Below are positions 34,864 through 45,927 of a DNA stretch of 64,000 nucleotides, piece after piece. How positions within the stretch are numbered: position 1 is the stretch's first letter; each line of letters opens with the position of its first letter. The position numbers were made by a program, and so were the translations under genes. The notes under the pieces are model-generated. The model was not told where the DNA came from. It saw nothing but the letters and a program-made list of their open reading frames with translations, and made no database searches. Origin of the DNA: Branchiostoma floridae (taxonomy: Eukaryota > Chordata > Leptocardii > Amphioxiformes > Branchiostomatidae); contig NC_049997.1 in assembly GCF_000003815.2 (NCBI RefSeq), positions 13,456,261-13,520,260 on the forward strand, in the 5' to 3' direction.

Positions 34864-35461
34864 CACCCCTGTCACATTATGTAGATACTGCAATCTAGAT
34901 AAGTTAGAAGACGAACATCATTTTGTAGTAGAATGTAGTTTGTACAAGAAAGAGAGAGCTGAACTCTACAGACTAATAGAGCCCATGTTCCCCCACTTCA
35001 TACAACTAAGTAATATAGATAAATTTATATTCCTTATGAATCTAGACAAACCTTTACTTATAAAGCATATCTGTTCTTGCATTTTCAATATCACAAAGAA
35101 ACGAGAAGAAGCCGAATGTACGCAGTAGAATACGATTCTTGAGTGGTGTAGATTCATTGTATCATTATATCATGTTGTATCATTTATTGTGACCTGTACT
35201 GAACCCAGTGGGTATGAGTGTACAATAAAGGTCTTCATTCATTATCCATGATCTTCGGGCGTATCGATGGAAGATCGGACATATTTAAGATCGACAGAGG
35301 GTTGCGAGTATTTTTTACCTGAAAACCGTCCCTGTCACATATAAGCCATACGTTGTACCTTGTACAATTGTTGTGCAATAAAGTTAGTATTATAAGCGAG
35401 GTTCGGGTGATTGCCGCAGAATCGTCGTCCGATCGATTTTCGCAAAATGCGACAGGGATAT
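34864..35461. mobile_element. CCCCTGTCACATT-family Harbinger-like MITE, interrupted by a LINE
   Basis: The left end ACCCCTGTCACATTAT (to 34880) and the remainder from 35245 to about 35461 (ending AATGCGACAGGGATA) form one MITE. It matches intact copies at 36741-36973 (inverted) and 52018-52248. A LINE fragment (34881-35239) splits it. Confidence 0.75.
34881..35239 (+). mobile_element. 5'-truncated LINE 3' end with 6-bp target duplication
   Basis: It encodes a C-terminal tail, RYCNLDKLEDEHHFVVECSL and on to a stop at about 35126, that resembles the Cys/His (C-x2-C...H-x-C) tail of non-LTR retrotransposon ORF2 proteins. It ends with AATAAAGGTCTTCATTCA. CATTAT occurs on both sides (34875-34880 and 35240-35245) and once at the empty site in the right arm. 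Severe 5' truncation is the usual outcome of target-primed reverse transcription. Confidence 0.8.
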
Positions 35462-35604
35462 TACACACACAGTAGGACACCAATGAGCGAACAAAATTGG
35501 ATTCATACGATCTATAACTTTATTACAGTGGTCTATGGTATAAAAGTATAATTTGAAAGACAGCAAAACGCACAAAACTTCAAAAATTTGATCGGGTGTT
35601 CTCA

Positions 35605-35704
35605 NNNNNNNNNNNNNNNNNNNNNNNNNNNNNNNNNNNNNNNNNNNNNNNNNNNNNNNNNNNNNNNNNNNNNNNNNNNNNNNNNNNNNNNNNNNNNNNN
35701 NNNN
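35605..35704. other. Assembly gap (N) at palindrome centre
   Basis: 100 unresolved bases at the inner end of the left arm. Confidence 0.99.
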
Positions 35705-35905
35705 GCAGATATATGTGTGACTGGTGCAGCACATATATGTCTGCCACAGGACACAGATATATATGTGCTTCCGCACACACATATGTCTGCGTGCAAAACA
35801 GATATATATGTGTGCCGTTGAAAACAGATATATATGTGCTCCACTAAGCACATATGTCTGTCTTTGACGGCACACATATGTGTGTATAAAGTAACACATA
35901 TATCT
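35705..35905. repeat. Alternating CAGATATATATGTG / CACATATATGTCTG repeats
   Basis: About ten near-palindromic 14-16 bp units in alternating orientation, spaced 20-30 bp. Similar units reappear at 36229-36270 on the other side of the ribozyme-bearing sequence, so they bracket it. Confidence 0.7.
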
Positions 35906-36235
35906 TTTAACTCCTGTAACTAGAACAACAGGAGCTAATTGACTCATTTGCATTAACTGTGTCTTAGCCTTGCTATCCTTTGAAATCCAAATTGTCTTCA
36001 GCTTGACTTTGGCTTAGCTTTGTTTTCTTTGGAATCCAAACTGTCTTCAGTCTGAATTGTCTTACAACCTTTCCTATTGGACATCTGAAATTGTCTTCAT
36101 TAATAGTTAGAGTATAAAAGACCTGTTTCTTCCAGATCTCTTCTGTGTCACTGACGAAGGATAGTGGATTCTATCCGAAACGTCTGACCGTTTCAAAACC
36201 ATATTATATTGAGTAACTATTTTTGGCGTAACACA
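35906..36235 (+). mobile_element. Probable Penelope-like element remnant
   Basis: This roughly 330-bp unique block lies between two sets of CACATATATCTG repeats and carries a hammerhead-ribozyme motif near its end. Penelope-like retroelements are known to carry such ribozymes; no reverse transcriptase is left here. The class assignment rests on the ribozyme motif alone. Diverged internal repeats TTGTCTTCAG...GAATCCAAA are visible at about 35985-36060. Confidence 0.45.
36147..36188 (+). ncRNA. Hammerhead ribozyme motif
   Basis: In order: GTCA (stem I), the core CTGACGA, one extra A, stem II GGATAG...CTATCC with a 6-nt loop, the core GAAA, a minimal ACGT stem III, cleavage-site C (36184), and TGAC (stem I, pairs with GTCA). 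This is the type I hammerhead order with the very short stem III reported for Penelope-like elements. The extra A after the CUGANGA box is a departure from the classic core. Activity is untested. Confidence 0.6.
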
Positions 36236-36421
36236 TATATCTGTTCTTTGCAGCACACATATATGTGTAGAAAATCATATATATATAAAAATCTGTTATT
36301 TTTGGAACATGTTTATGTGATTTCAAATATATATCTGATAATATAGTACCACAAATCTGTTCTTTAATGCTCTGGCTCGCCCATCCATTTCAGCCGATTG
36401 GGAGTCGCACTAATCTCCAAG

Positions 36422-36598
36422 CAGAGGTTAGGCTCCGGCTACTTTTTTAACGTTTTTTAGTCGTTTTTATCGGACTCTCTATTTTGTATTGTATCTTTTA
36501 TTGCTAGGGTTTGACAACACAAGATACAATACAAAATAGAAAGCCCGATGCAAACTATTTAAAAAAAACTAAAAAAAACAGCCGGAGCCTAACCTCTG
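36422..36598. repeat. Foldback repeat in palindrome spacer
   Basis: CAGAGGTTAGGCTCCGGCT at the left is the exact complement of AGCCGGAGCCTAACCTCTG at the right. The inverted match continues through TTTTTTA and TATTTTGTATTGTATCTT. Partial copies of this end occur at about 27965-28050 and 50500-50580. Confidence 0.75.
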
Positions 36599-36740
36599 AG
36601 AACACCCGATCAAATTTTTGAAGTTTTGTGCGTTTTGCTGTCTTTCAAATTATACTTTTATACCATAGACCACTGTAATAAAGTTATAGATCGTATAAAT
36701 CCAATTTTGTTTGCTCATTGGTGTCCTACTGTGTGTGTAA

Positions 36741-36973
36741 TACCCCTGTCACATTTGGCGAAAATCGATCGGACATCGATTCTGCGGCAATCGCCCGAGC
36801 CTCGCTTATAATAATAACTTTATTTCACAACAATTGGTCAAGGTACAAAGTATGTCTTACATGTGACAGGGACGGTTTTCAGGTGAAAAATACTCGCAAC
36901 CCTCTGTCGATCTTAAATATGTCCGATCTTCCATCGATACGCCCGAAGATCGTGGATAATGCGACAGGGGTGT
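36741..36973. mobile_element. CCCCTGTCACATT-family Harbinger-like MITE, right-arm copy
   Basis: It starts TACCCCTGTCACATT and ends AATGCGACAGGGGTG, with inner inverted GCGAAAATCGATC-like sequence and an internal AATAA-rich stretch. It is uninterrupted, unlike its left-arm allele. Confidence 0.75.
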
Positions 36974-37031
36974 ACGGGGAAATGAACAAGTCAGGTGTCG
37001 GACAAATCCGACCCAGCTCGGTGAAGACTAA

Positions 37032-37213
37032 TACCCCCCTCACATTAGGCGAAAATCGATCAGACGACGAGTCTGTGAGCTCTAAATTGCATGACCCTGA
37101 CTGGAAGGGGGGATCTCTGTCATTTCTTCGTCGGCAGCAGGGTCAAGCCTTCTCGTAATTTAGAGCTCGCAGACTCGTCGTCCGATCGATTTTCGCCTAA
37201 TGTGAGGGGGGTA
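37032..37213. mobile_element. Harbinger-like MITE with TAA target duplication, right arm only
   Basis: 182 bp with inverted ends of about 50 bp starting TACCCCCCTCACATTAGGCG, flanked by TAA on both sides (37029-37031 and 37214-37216). The left arm at about 34800 reads GGGTCTTTAGTCTTCAC with a single TTA (the complement), an exact empty site. Confidence 0.85.
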
Positions 37214-39374
37214 TAAAGACCCCTGAAAACAAGAATGACAGTAGTTTCAATGGAGAACACACAGGTCATTCATTCAGGCGCCGCCCTTCTACTAGGCCTG
37301 AGCGACCATACAACAATTAATACCGGATTTATGGAACCCTGCTTGATTTCATAATTAAAATACGATGTGAGATGTAAAAGCAATTTCAACAAAATGCACA
37401 AAACGTACAAAATCATTCTTAATCTTTGACATTCGTTGCGTGATCAAATCTTTGATCGTTCAGAGATCGCAGAGCGGTCACAGCCACTAGTTTATGCCTC
37501 CAGTCCATTTTACGGCGCTCTCACGGCGCTCTCGCTGCGATGGCAAATGTGCCTCATCGCCGTGAGAGCGCCCCGATGCCAGAAAAAGCTGCTCTAGCGG
37601 AATGTCTCTGGCGACCCCAGCACGCTCTCAGCGCGACGGAAAACTCAAATGTCAGCAACTTTTACTGGCTGCCCTTACTCCACACGGCCTTGTGCGAGAT
37701 ATCAAACTCGGAAGTTCCGCTGCAGTACCGCACCAAGCCGCTAGGGCGCCCAAGATCCGTTTCCAGGTCACATCAGACCTACCCACAGACCAAATAACAA
37801 TACAGCCCATCCAGGCGTTCTCGAGTTATGATGGCCTTCAACAAGCACACAAAAAAGCACACAAATGCTACCCAAAATATACAGGTAATAAATCTATCTA
37901 CAGCAGCAGCAGAAAAGAAGTCAAGTTTTACTGATATGATGAAGCAACTACACTAGCTGAGGGAAGTAAGATTGGCACAAAATTGTCAGCATGCTAGCAG
38001 GACAAGGGTTTAATCTAAGGGGACTGGTCTGTTTTCGGGAGTTGGGTGGGGTGCGTCTTTGTATTCATATATGGTCGATTGCCTGGTTGTTTTCTGTTGC
38101 TGTTTATGTAGTCGGCCATCCAAGGCTGAATATGCACGCGTTTTGTACCACATTCTGGACAGTTCTGTGTTGGTGTAAAACATTTTCTCACACGTTTGAT
38201 ATCTCCTTCCTGACTAGTACTGTACGAGATGCTTCAGACTGCATGCTCTAGTCTCGAATTCTAGTCTCTCAGATTCCCTGGCAGGGGGGGGGGGGTGTTA
38301 CCGTTTCAGGACCTTCCTACGACGTTGCTCCCAAACACCCCCTATCAAATCGGTGTCAGGGCTGTTTTGTGAGTGGCCTTTCTTGAGTGTCATCCTCCAT
38401 AGAAACCACTGGCTCAATCGTTTCGCTTTCTCCTGCACATAGTCAGCAAGCGAAAATATTGAGAAAGTGGCTACTACTGAAAATGATACTTGAAGCCTTG
38501 AACCCATCATATTCTAGCTCCTCTAGATCTGATTGCCTCCAATCAATATGTTATATACTACCTCCCAACCATGGTCTGGAGAAAGTCGGGAAGCCATGGC
38601 CAGCTGTATACGTGCGCGGCAGGGGCTTGAATATCATTTGCTGTGAACTACAATATACTGAAAATCCAACTCGCCGCTGTGTACATTCACACTTCTCCCC
38701 AGTCCGCCATTACCTAAATGTTAGTAGAGGCTGTACACACGCACCTACATTGAGAATACTGAACTAATACTAAACCCGGCCAACGAGAAAACCATTAGTC
38801 AGGCATTTTAGAACACGTTTTCCCTCAGCAATCCATTGTAGGGTATGCGATAGCTTAATTCAGGGTACATTTTGGTGTGAATTTATCCCTAAAACCCAGT
38901 TGTGAAATAAATCAGAAAATGTTAGTTTCACATAATCTGTAACTATTCGAGTATGTTGTGTCGTTTTCAACTGTGAAACATCTGAGTTATATTCATTTTG
39001 AGTATGCTATATTATCACATGAATTTTCTTGTCAATGTTATGTAATTCTTTGGCACAACTAATGATTAATTGCTTGTACTTAATTTATATTCTACTGATC
39101 TCCTCTAGTATTTTGTTATATCTTTGTTCTTGATTTCATCTTATACTTATTACATTGTACTATGATTGATATTTGGATAAATGGAGGAAGGCATTGTATA
39201 AGCCTTGTTGTCTTTTCCCCTCCTCCTGCACTTTTGTTCAAATACCTTTCCTCACTTCACTGTTAATGTTTTCAAATGTACGAATAAAAAATCAAACGTC
39301 GACAAACGTCATCATTCATAATTATTTCATATATTCCAAATAAAAGAAAGGCAACAACTTTTCGTAAAAATCAC

Positions 39375-39605
39375 TTAAGTACATAGAATATCTTGGTTTT
39401 TCTTAGTTTGGTGTGATAGTATCCACAGTTCCTTTGTATTTGTTAAGTTATGTTTTACGTTGTGGAATTCATAATCACTGATGATGGGGGAAATTAGTTC
39501 ATAAATTTTGATGTAATAGGCGAGTGGGCCGGGGTTTTCGTACAGACCTGTTACGTAGTCCGTAGCTCTCTTGTTTTCCTTGGGTAGTTTGTGAGGTGCT
39601 CCCAA
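39375..39605 (-). other. 76-codon open frame in right arm, not conserved in left arm
   Basis: An open frame (GAPHKLPKENKRATDYVTG...) beside the tandem array. In the left arm at about 31740-31970 the C-terminal half is similar, but a 5-bp deletion within the GGCCCACT segment breaks the frame. That argues against a conserved protein. Confidence 0.4.
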
Positions 39606-39619
39606 GCTGAATGTGAGAA

Positions 39620-41420
39620 CGTATCGAACTACTTTCTGGACATATGATTATAACGTACTTCAGTTGTATCGCAAGCACCGGTGTCAGTACTAGTGATGTA
39701 CGTAAATATTGTTCTATGTCTGCAATATAGTTTCACACTTCACCATTATTATCAAGAATCGGGGTCCGTGGATTTATTACATTTCTTGCATCTTTGAATA
39801 TTGTTGTTGCATTTTTACATGGTTGTCGGTGGTGCAGGAAAATTGGTAAGGGGAGGGGGATCTACACAGGGCTGTAACGTGTCAACTATCCACGTGTTTT
39901 CTATAGGTTGTTTATGTAGTTGGGCAATGCAGGGTGGATGTAGGAACGTATCGCGCTACTTTCTGGACATGTAAGGTACTTCAGCTTCACTGTAGGCGTT
40001 TAAGTAATCCATTTTCCCCATGGATTATCTACTTACTGGTGCCAGTGGTGTAAACACTGTTTTAGATCTGTACTCTAGTTTCGCACTTCACTATTATCTG
40101 AACACTCCGTAGGTTTATGACGTTTTGTTTTGCCGTTGAATTTTGTTGTTGTATTTTAACATGGTTATCTATGATGTAGAATGTGTAGATATGGTAAGGA
40201 AGGGGGTTTGCACAGGGATGAGACGTGTCAATAGTTCACTTGTTTTGCTTGGTCTGTTTGTGTAGTTGGTCCCCAAGCTGAATATGAGATCATATTGAGC
40301 TACTTTCTGGACATGTAAGGTACTTCAGTTGTATCGTAGGGTTGAAAATAACCCATATTTTCCCATGGATTATATACTTACCGGCGCCAGTGGTGTAAAT
40401 AATGTTTTAGATCTGTACGCCCTATTATAATAAATTTCGCACTCCACTATCATTAACAATCGGACACCGTTGATTTGTGACAATTTTTTTCTATCATTGA
40501 ATTTTGTTCTTGTATTTTACATGGTCGCCGATGATGTAATAGAATGTGTAGACATGGTAAGGGAGGGGGTCTGCACAGGGATGTTATGTGCCGGTAGCCT
40601 GTTTTGTTTGGGCTGTTTGTGCAGTTGGTCCCCCTAGCTGAATATGAGATCGGATCGAGCTACTTTCTGGACATGTAAGGTACTTCAGCTGTATCGTAGG
40701 GTTGAAAATAACTCATATTTTCCCATGGAGTATCTACTTACCGGTGTCAGTGTTGTAAATAATGTTTTAGATCTGTAATCTAATTTTGCACTTCACTATT
40801 ATCACTATATGAGTCCGTATATTTATGACTTTTTAAAAAAATTGTTGTACTTTTACATGGTCGAATTGGTAGGAATGGTAAAGGGAGGGGGTCTGTACAT
40901 GGATGTTACGTGTCAACAATCCATCTGTTTTCCTTAGGTTGTTTATGTAGTTGGGCAATGCAGGCTGGATGTAAGAACGTATCGCGCCACTTTCTGGACA
41001 TTAGAGGGACTTCAGCTGTATCGTAGGCTTTGAAATAACCTACATTTTCCCATGGATTATATACTTACAGGTGCCAGTGATGTACTTAATGTTTTAGATC
41101 TGTATTCTAGTTTCGCGCTTTACTATTATCAACACTTAGTGGGTTTATAACATTTTGCAATGCCGTTGAATTTTGATGTTGTATTTTCACATGGTAGTCA
41201 GTGGTGCATGAAAATTGGTAGACATAGTAAGAGGAGGGGTTTCTGTTCAGGGATAAACATTACGTACCGACAGTACTCTGTTTTCTTTGGGTTTATGTAA
41301 TTATGACAGCTGGATCGTATCGCGCTACTTTCTGGACATTGAGTTGTATCGTAGATAATTGTAACCCATATTTTCCCATAGATTCTCTACTTATTACTGG
41401 TGCCAGTGGTGTAAATAATG
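39620..41420 (-). repeat. Roughly 340-bp tandem repeat array (right arm)
   Basis: Six units are marked by TACTTTCTGGACAT at about 39626, 39955, 40300, 40660, 40990 and 41327. This is the inverted counterpart of the left-arm array. No gap interrupts it. Confidence 0.8.
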
Positions 41421-41957
41421 TTTTAGATCTGTACTCTAGGCTAGTGACCAGTCTCTATTTTCTATGCCATGGTGCTACATACTGGTGACATTTACGTACA
41501 TGCGCTGAGGGTTACTGACAAACCATACAGCTTACGTCTCTATGTCTTTATGACTTGTGTAAGTGGTGGTAGTTTATGGACGTTCATGCTACGCTGTCTG
41601 CAACACAATATCATAAGTCTTACATAATCTTTGACAGTTATGTTCAAGACTGTTTTTCAAGTGGTTATCCCGCATTCTCCACCCACAGTGCTACTGCAAC
41701 ACTACCATTATATAGAACACGGTTCAATCGTGACATTTCAACAACAAGGCGTCTCACCTGCGCCGCCTAATAAGAGGAAACGGTACTGCAGCGTGAACCC
41801 ATCGTTACTTGTTGAACACCTCTCCTCTGAGTTAGTAATCATAATAGCTACTATCACAATGAAGAATGAATAGGTGTGATACTAGGTCCATACGTGATCA
41901 GAGGATCGAACAAGAGATATGAAGGACAAATATCAGGCTATAAGACTGCTTATACAA

Positions 41958-44900
41958 CTATCCAAACTTCAAGGTCATTTGGGAGCCGTCCCCGTTAGGA
42001 ACAAGAAAACCCTTGTCAATGAGGTCCTCCACAAACTCGAACTCGATGATTTTATCTTCGAGGCCTTTTGGGACCACACCTCGCGACAGTGACCACGCCA
42101 AAAGTGCCTTGGAGGTTGCGGACATGTCCTGTAAGCAGTATAAAAAGGTACACATGTCAATATGGATACGCTTTTTTATAACTTGTCTACATCTACATCT
42201 ACATTGGAGTACCCCCAAATAGCCCCGCATGGGGCATTGTAGGGGGGGGGGGGTGAGGTCCCGGGTTAGGGCGGCACGGAATCACTCAACGTTGGGAGCA
42301 CTTACAACCGTGCCAGGCAGGGCGTTCCACTCAGGAATTGTGCGTGGAAAAAAAGAGTTGTCGTTGTTGTTGTTGCTGTGAGCTATTTTGTCCCCTTTCT
42401 TTCACGAAAAGGGGAAAAGTATAAAGTCCGACATAAGGCCTAAGAACACGCCAAAAATAGTCGACCCCGTTCTTGGAGAGTAGAAATGTATGGAGGTCTT
42501 GTTTTCGGTGTAAAGAATTTCACAAAACCATTTTACGGAAATAGATATGAAATCTTTGATATGAAATCTTTGATTTCTTATTTGATTTACGATTACGTCT
42601 GACGCTATTGTGTAGATTTAAACTGCAGTGCAGCTTAGTGACTGTAGACATACGTAATGATGTTCTGAATCAACAAACGACCAGCATATGAGTATCAATA
42701 CATAGATTAATATTTTTATCAGTTCTATAAGGAAAGGATGAAATGAAAAAAAATGATGCATACCTAAATATCTATCACTTAAAGACAACTTTCTTATGAA
42801 ATAGACTCTATCTTCTGACGCAGAATCACACAAATTGTATATTGTGTTTCTGTACTGCAGTTTGTTTGTGTTCTGCAAGAGGACGCTTACCGTCAAGGGT
42901 AGATGTCTTAATGTTGTGATTACTACCAAGCAATGCATATATCAAGATATGTACGATGTACCTCGTCATCTGCAACGACGATGCACCTAGCGAGGATCTG
43001 TGAGACCAGCTGGTCCTGTACTATCTGATACAGCATGTGTTGGGGGAACAGGACGAAGCCAACTGTGTATACAAACGGAAAGAAAAATGTTGAGTGTCTA
43101 ACGGCATAACGATTTAGCATGAGCGGAACCAAAACGTTAACGCTAGTTCACCAAGCTTACGTTATATTCGCTGTATGAAGAATATAGGGTATTTAAAGAT
43201 ATCAAGTCGGCGGCCGGTTCTTTCAAATTGCAATATTTTGACATTATTTCAGTTTTAAATCACCTCCTTGACATACCTAAATATCCCATTTTTTAAACAA
43301 TATATATAGTTTACCCATAGATAAAGATATGCTAGCGTTTCAGGTGCTCTGAAAGTGCTTTATATTCCGTTTAACAAGGTATTGTGTTGCTTCCGGTGTG
43401 TCTGTCGGTATATCTGTATATCCCCCTCCATATGCTAGGCATCTCATTACAGAGGGACAGGAAGCGGAGTTTAGAGTTGGTGGAATCAGCTATTTATCAA
43501 CCTTGTGACACAAGCACGAGGATGTACTTATTTGGTCTCCCTGTTTGTGTTTTTGAAGTTACATATTTTCCATATGCTAGTCGCCTTCACCGTACAGTGA
43601 ATGATAAACGCATGTAATGTCAATCAAAAACTTGATTACAACATTATCAACTGGACTATGTTATAATACAACTACAATATGTTATAATTTTGCACAAGGC
43701 ATACAGGAAATATTTCACAAAGGCGTGAGATCTTGGAACTCTTGTTTCGCACCATACATGTAGCAAATTATGTTATAACAATGACTGGACATTTATGCTA
43801 TTTTAAAGACATTACATACTGGCATTCCAAAGCAGTCCGAAAAGTCCTAGCTCCTCCTCCTTGCGACACAGGCTAGCCAGAAACACGTCGTATGTTCCAG
43901 TAGTGTTGGCTCGTATGAACAGGTAGTACCTAAGGGGATAGGGTTTGTCTTATTGGAACAGTCTGGTTATGTTTAACGTTACTTATTTCTGTCATCTGAT
44001 ATTAACAAGTTGATCACGTGTACAAAATAATTTTTCCTAGGCATACCAGGCATGTAAAGCAAACAAACAAACAAACAAACAAACAAACAAATGAACAAGC
44101 ATTCTAACGTCTCCAGTGTTAAAGAACAACATGCCATTACCTGTAGAAGAGACGTTTAGACCCCTCATGGCTGCCTCCCTTGTACACGTGCACTTCTCCG
44201 TTACAGCACATCCTCTTCACTAGCTCAAGCCGAGCCTGTGTAGGAAAACCGCATGACTACGTAGCTACAGGTACCATATACTTAGCCTTTGAGACATTGT
44301 ATGTGAGTATAGTATCTCCTTCCATTGCCTTTTACGTCCCAGATTACAACTGAAGTCAGGTACCCATTGATTTATCATTGTTGCCTTCCATTGTACCATG
44401 TACACATGTCGTGCAATAAAGTTCATTATCATATAGCCAGGGGACGTGGGCCAATCAGAAGGCCCCATTTCATGCTGGTTATGACGCCGTAACAGCCGTG
44501 CATTATATTTTTGATTATCGCACGTGTGCATTAAAAACTTTTAATAGAAAGTTTAAACCAATCAGAAGGACAGACAAACAGGACGCTGGCCAATCAGAAT
44601 GAGATATCCAGGAATCGTCCATCTGCCAAGATAGGGGTATAAGTACAGGCATGGCAGGGGGGATGGCTCCCTCTATTAACATCGGTAGTGCGTGTTTCTT
44701 TGTCCAAAGAAAACATTTGCCGTCTTAAAACAACATTGAATTACCTATAATACTTAAGACAATAAAATCTATTTCAAGTCATGTCCAATTTAAACTGCAA
44801 TTGGAAAATAAAATTATTTGCACCCCCGCCCATTCAAGTTCAGACGACAATAACACCACGGTCCGCCATTGAGTAGCGGTCATGACGCTGGAGGACCAAA

Positions 44901-45613
44901 ATGCTACCGTTCTTCGGAGAAGTCGTGTCTGAGTTCGTAGTGAACGAGATTCTCAAGAGCTGTGAAGCACAGGGATCCCGGAATGCCTCAGGAAAGCCGG
45001 CAGAGATTTAGCGGCTCCTCATAAAACCACCTCGTTCGCTTCGCTCACTCGATGGTTTTATTCAGTGGTTATAGCAAAAGGACCAGGCGTTATGACACCA
45101 TATACACCTCGGGGCGGGTCATTAACCCTTAATTCTTTCTTTCATTCATTCATCCATTCATCAATACACCTGGGTGGAGTGAGGAAAACTGTATTTCCCA
45201 AGGACGAAATGTTTAGCCAGGAATGCCAGAAATAAATAGAATGAAATACGGTTTCTACATTTGTTGTTAAAATGTACATTAACGTCTTCTTTCAATTCAA
45301 GACAGGCATCGTCCAAGTCGCCGACAAGACCCGCAAGGTGCTCCCTCCTGACGTCTGTGTATGTGTGGATCCTGAAGTCCTTGGAGAGGGACTGCCACCC
45401 GTGAGACTGTAGGGTCTGAGTGTCAAGATATGGGAACAAAATAAACACATCATCACTAACGCTCATGCCAATCACTTAAGAAGAGCCTCGATTATAAAAA
45501 AAAAAGACTGTCCATACCTTTTTTAACAGTTGCCGTTCATTTTCGGAGAATCTCTTAATCTTGCCAGACAGCGACACCTCTTTGGCCACGGTGACAGGCC
45601 GGCACACTGCCAT
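41958..45613 (-). CDS. Uncharacterised six-exon family, gene B (complete)
   Basis: Six exons on the minus strand: 45613-45518, 45415-45278, 44235-44141, 43929-43820, 43062-42962 and 42128-41958 (96, 138, 95, 110, 101 and 171 bp) make 236 aa. It starts MAVCRPVTVAKEVSLSGKIK. Conserved blocks: SHGWQSLSKDFRI, VHVYKGGSHEGSKRLFYR, FIRANTTGTYDVFLASLCRK, QIVQDQLVSQILARCIVVAD, and GLEDKIIEFEFVEDLIDKG. No signal peptide is apparent; residues about 144-158 (LFGLLWNAIGFVLFP) could form one short hydrophobic helix. All splice sites are GT/AG and phases are 0,0,2,1,0. The start is chosen because SLSGKIKRF aligns with ILSGKIRRF of gene C. Function unknown. Its last intron is the outer breakpoint of the giant palindrome. 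Confidence 0.8.
43139..43339. mobile_element. AACGCTAG-family MITE, copy 2
   Basis: Starts AACGCTAGTTCACCAAGC and ends GATATGCTAGCGTT; shares the CAATATTTTGAC / GCAATATTTT core with copies 1 and 3. It sits in the intron between exons 4 and 5 of gene B. Confidence 0.7.
44453..44646 (+). promoter_or_regulatory. Promoter-like cluster: three CCAATCAGA boxes and a TATA-like site
   Basis: CCAATCAGA occurs three times on the plus strand, at about 44453, 44559 and 44591, followed by GGTATAAGTA at about 44637. It lies in intron 2 of gene B and points opposite to gene B. No ORF follows clearly, so a non-coding transcript or an inactive element are both possible. Confidence 0.4.
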
Positions 45614-45859
45614 GTCAGTCGATAAAATGTTAGCATTCAAAGGATGGTAGGGAAGCGTACATAAAGACAGTGGCCTATCTCCAGTTTCTATGAAACAGGA
45701 ACTGAAACTACCGCAGTGAAGGCGAAACCATCGGGAATATCTCCCCTTCTTGGATTGCCTTGGCACTTGGCAGTGCGCCAGTTTACCGCGTGGTTTCTAT
45801 GATGGGATGTCATACACAGCCATAGCTACTACGTCATATATACGCTGTAGAAATGAATT

Positions 45860-45862
45860 ATA

Positions 45863-45927
<65 letters not shown>

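Larger units (their letters stand above)
29185..35604 (+). repeat. Left arm of giant imperfect palindrome
   Basis: From 29185 onward the sequence is the inverted counterpart of 42466 downward, and the match can be followed to 35604, where an N run begins. Landmarks in both arms: a last exon of the six-exon gene family (29536 versus 42128), a roughly 340-bp tandem array, the TTTTCGGGAGTTGGGTGGGG block and the MITE at about 35245-35461. Arm-specific insertions here are a GCGGT-type element (32811), a hAT-like MITE (33015) and a LINE tail (34881). Exon 6 of the two arms differs at about 8 of 159 aligned bases. Confidence 0.85.
36597..42466 (-). repeat. Right arm of giant imperfect palindrome
   Basis: Inverted counterpart of 29185-35604. 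It carries gene B exon 6, the tandem array, and right-arm-specific insertions such as the MITE at 37032-37213. Together with the 1-kb spacer the whole structure spans 29185-42466. Confidence 0.85.
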
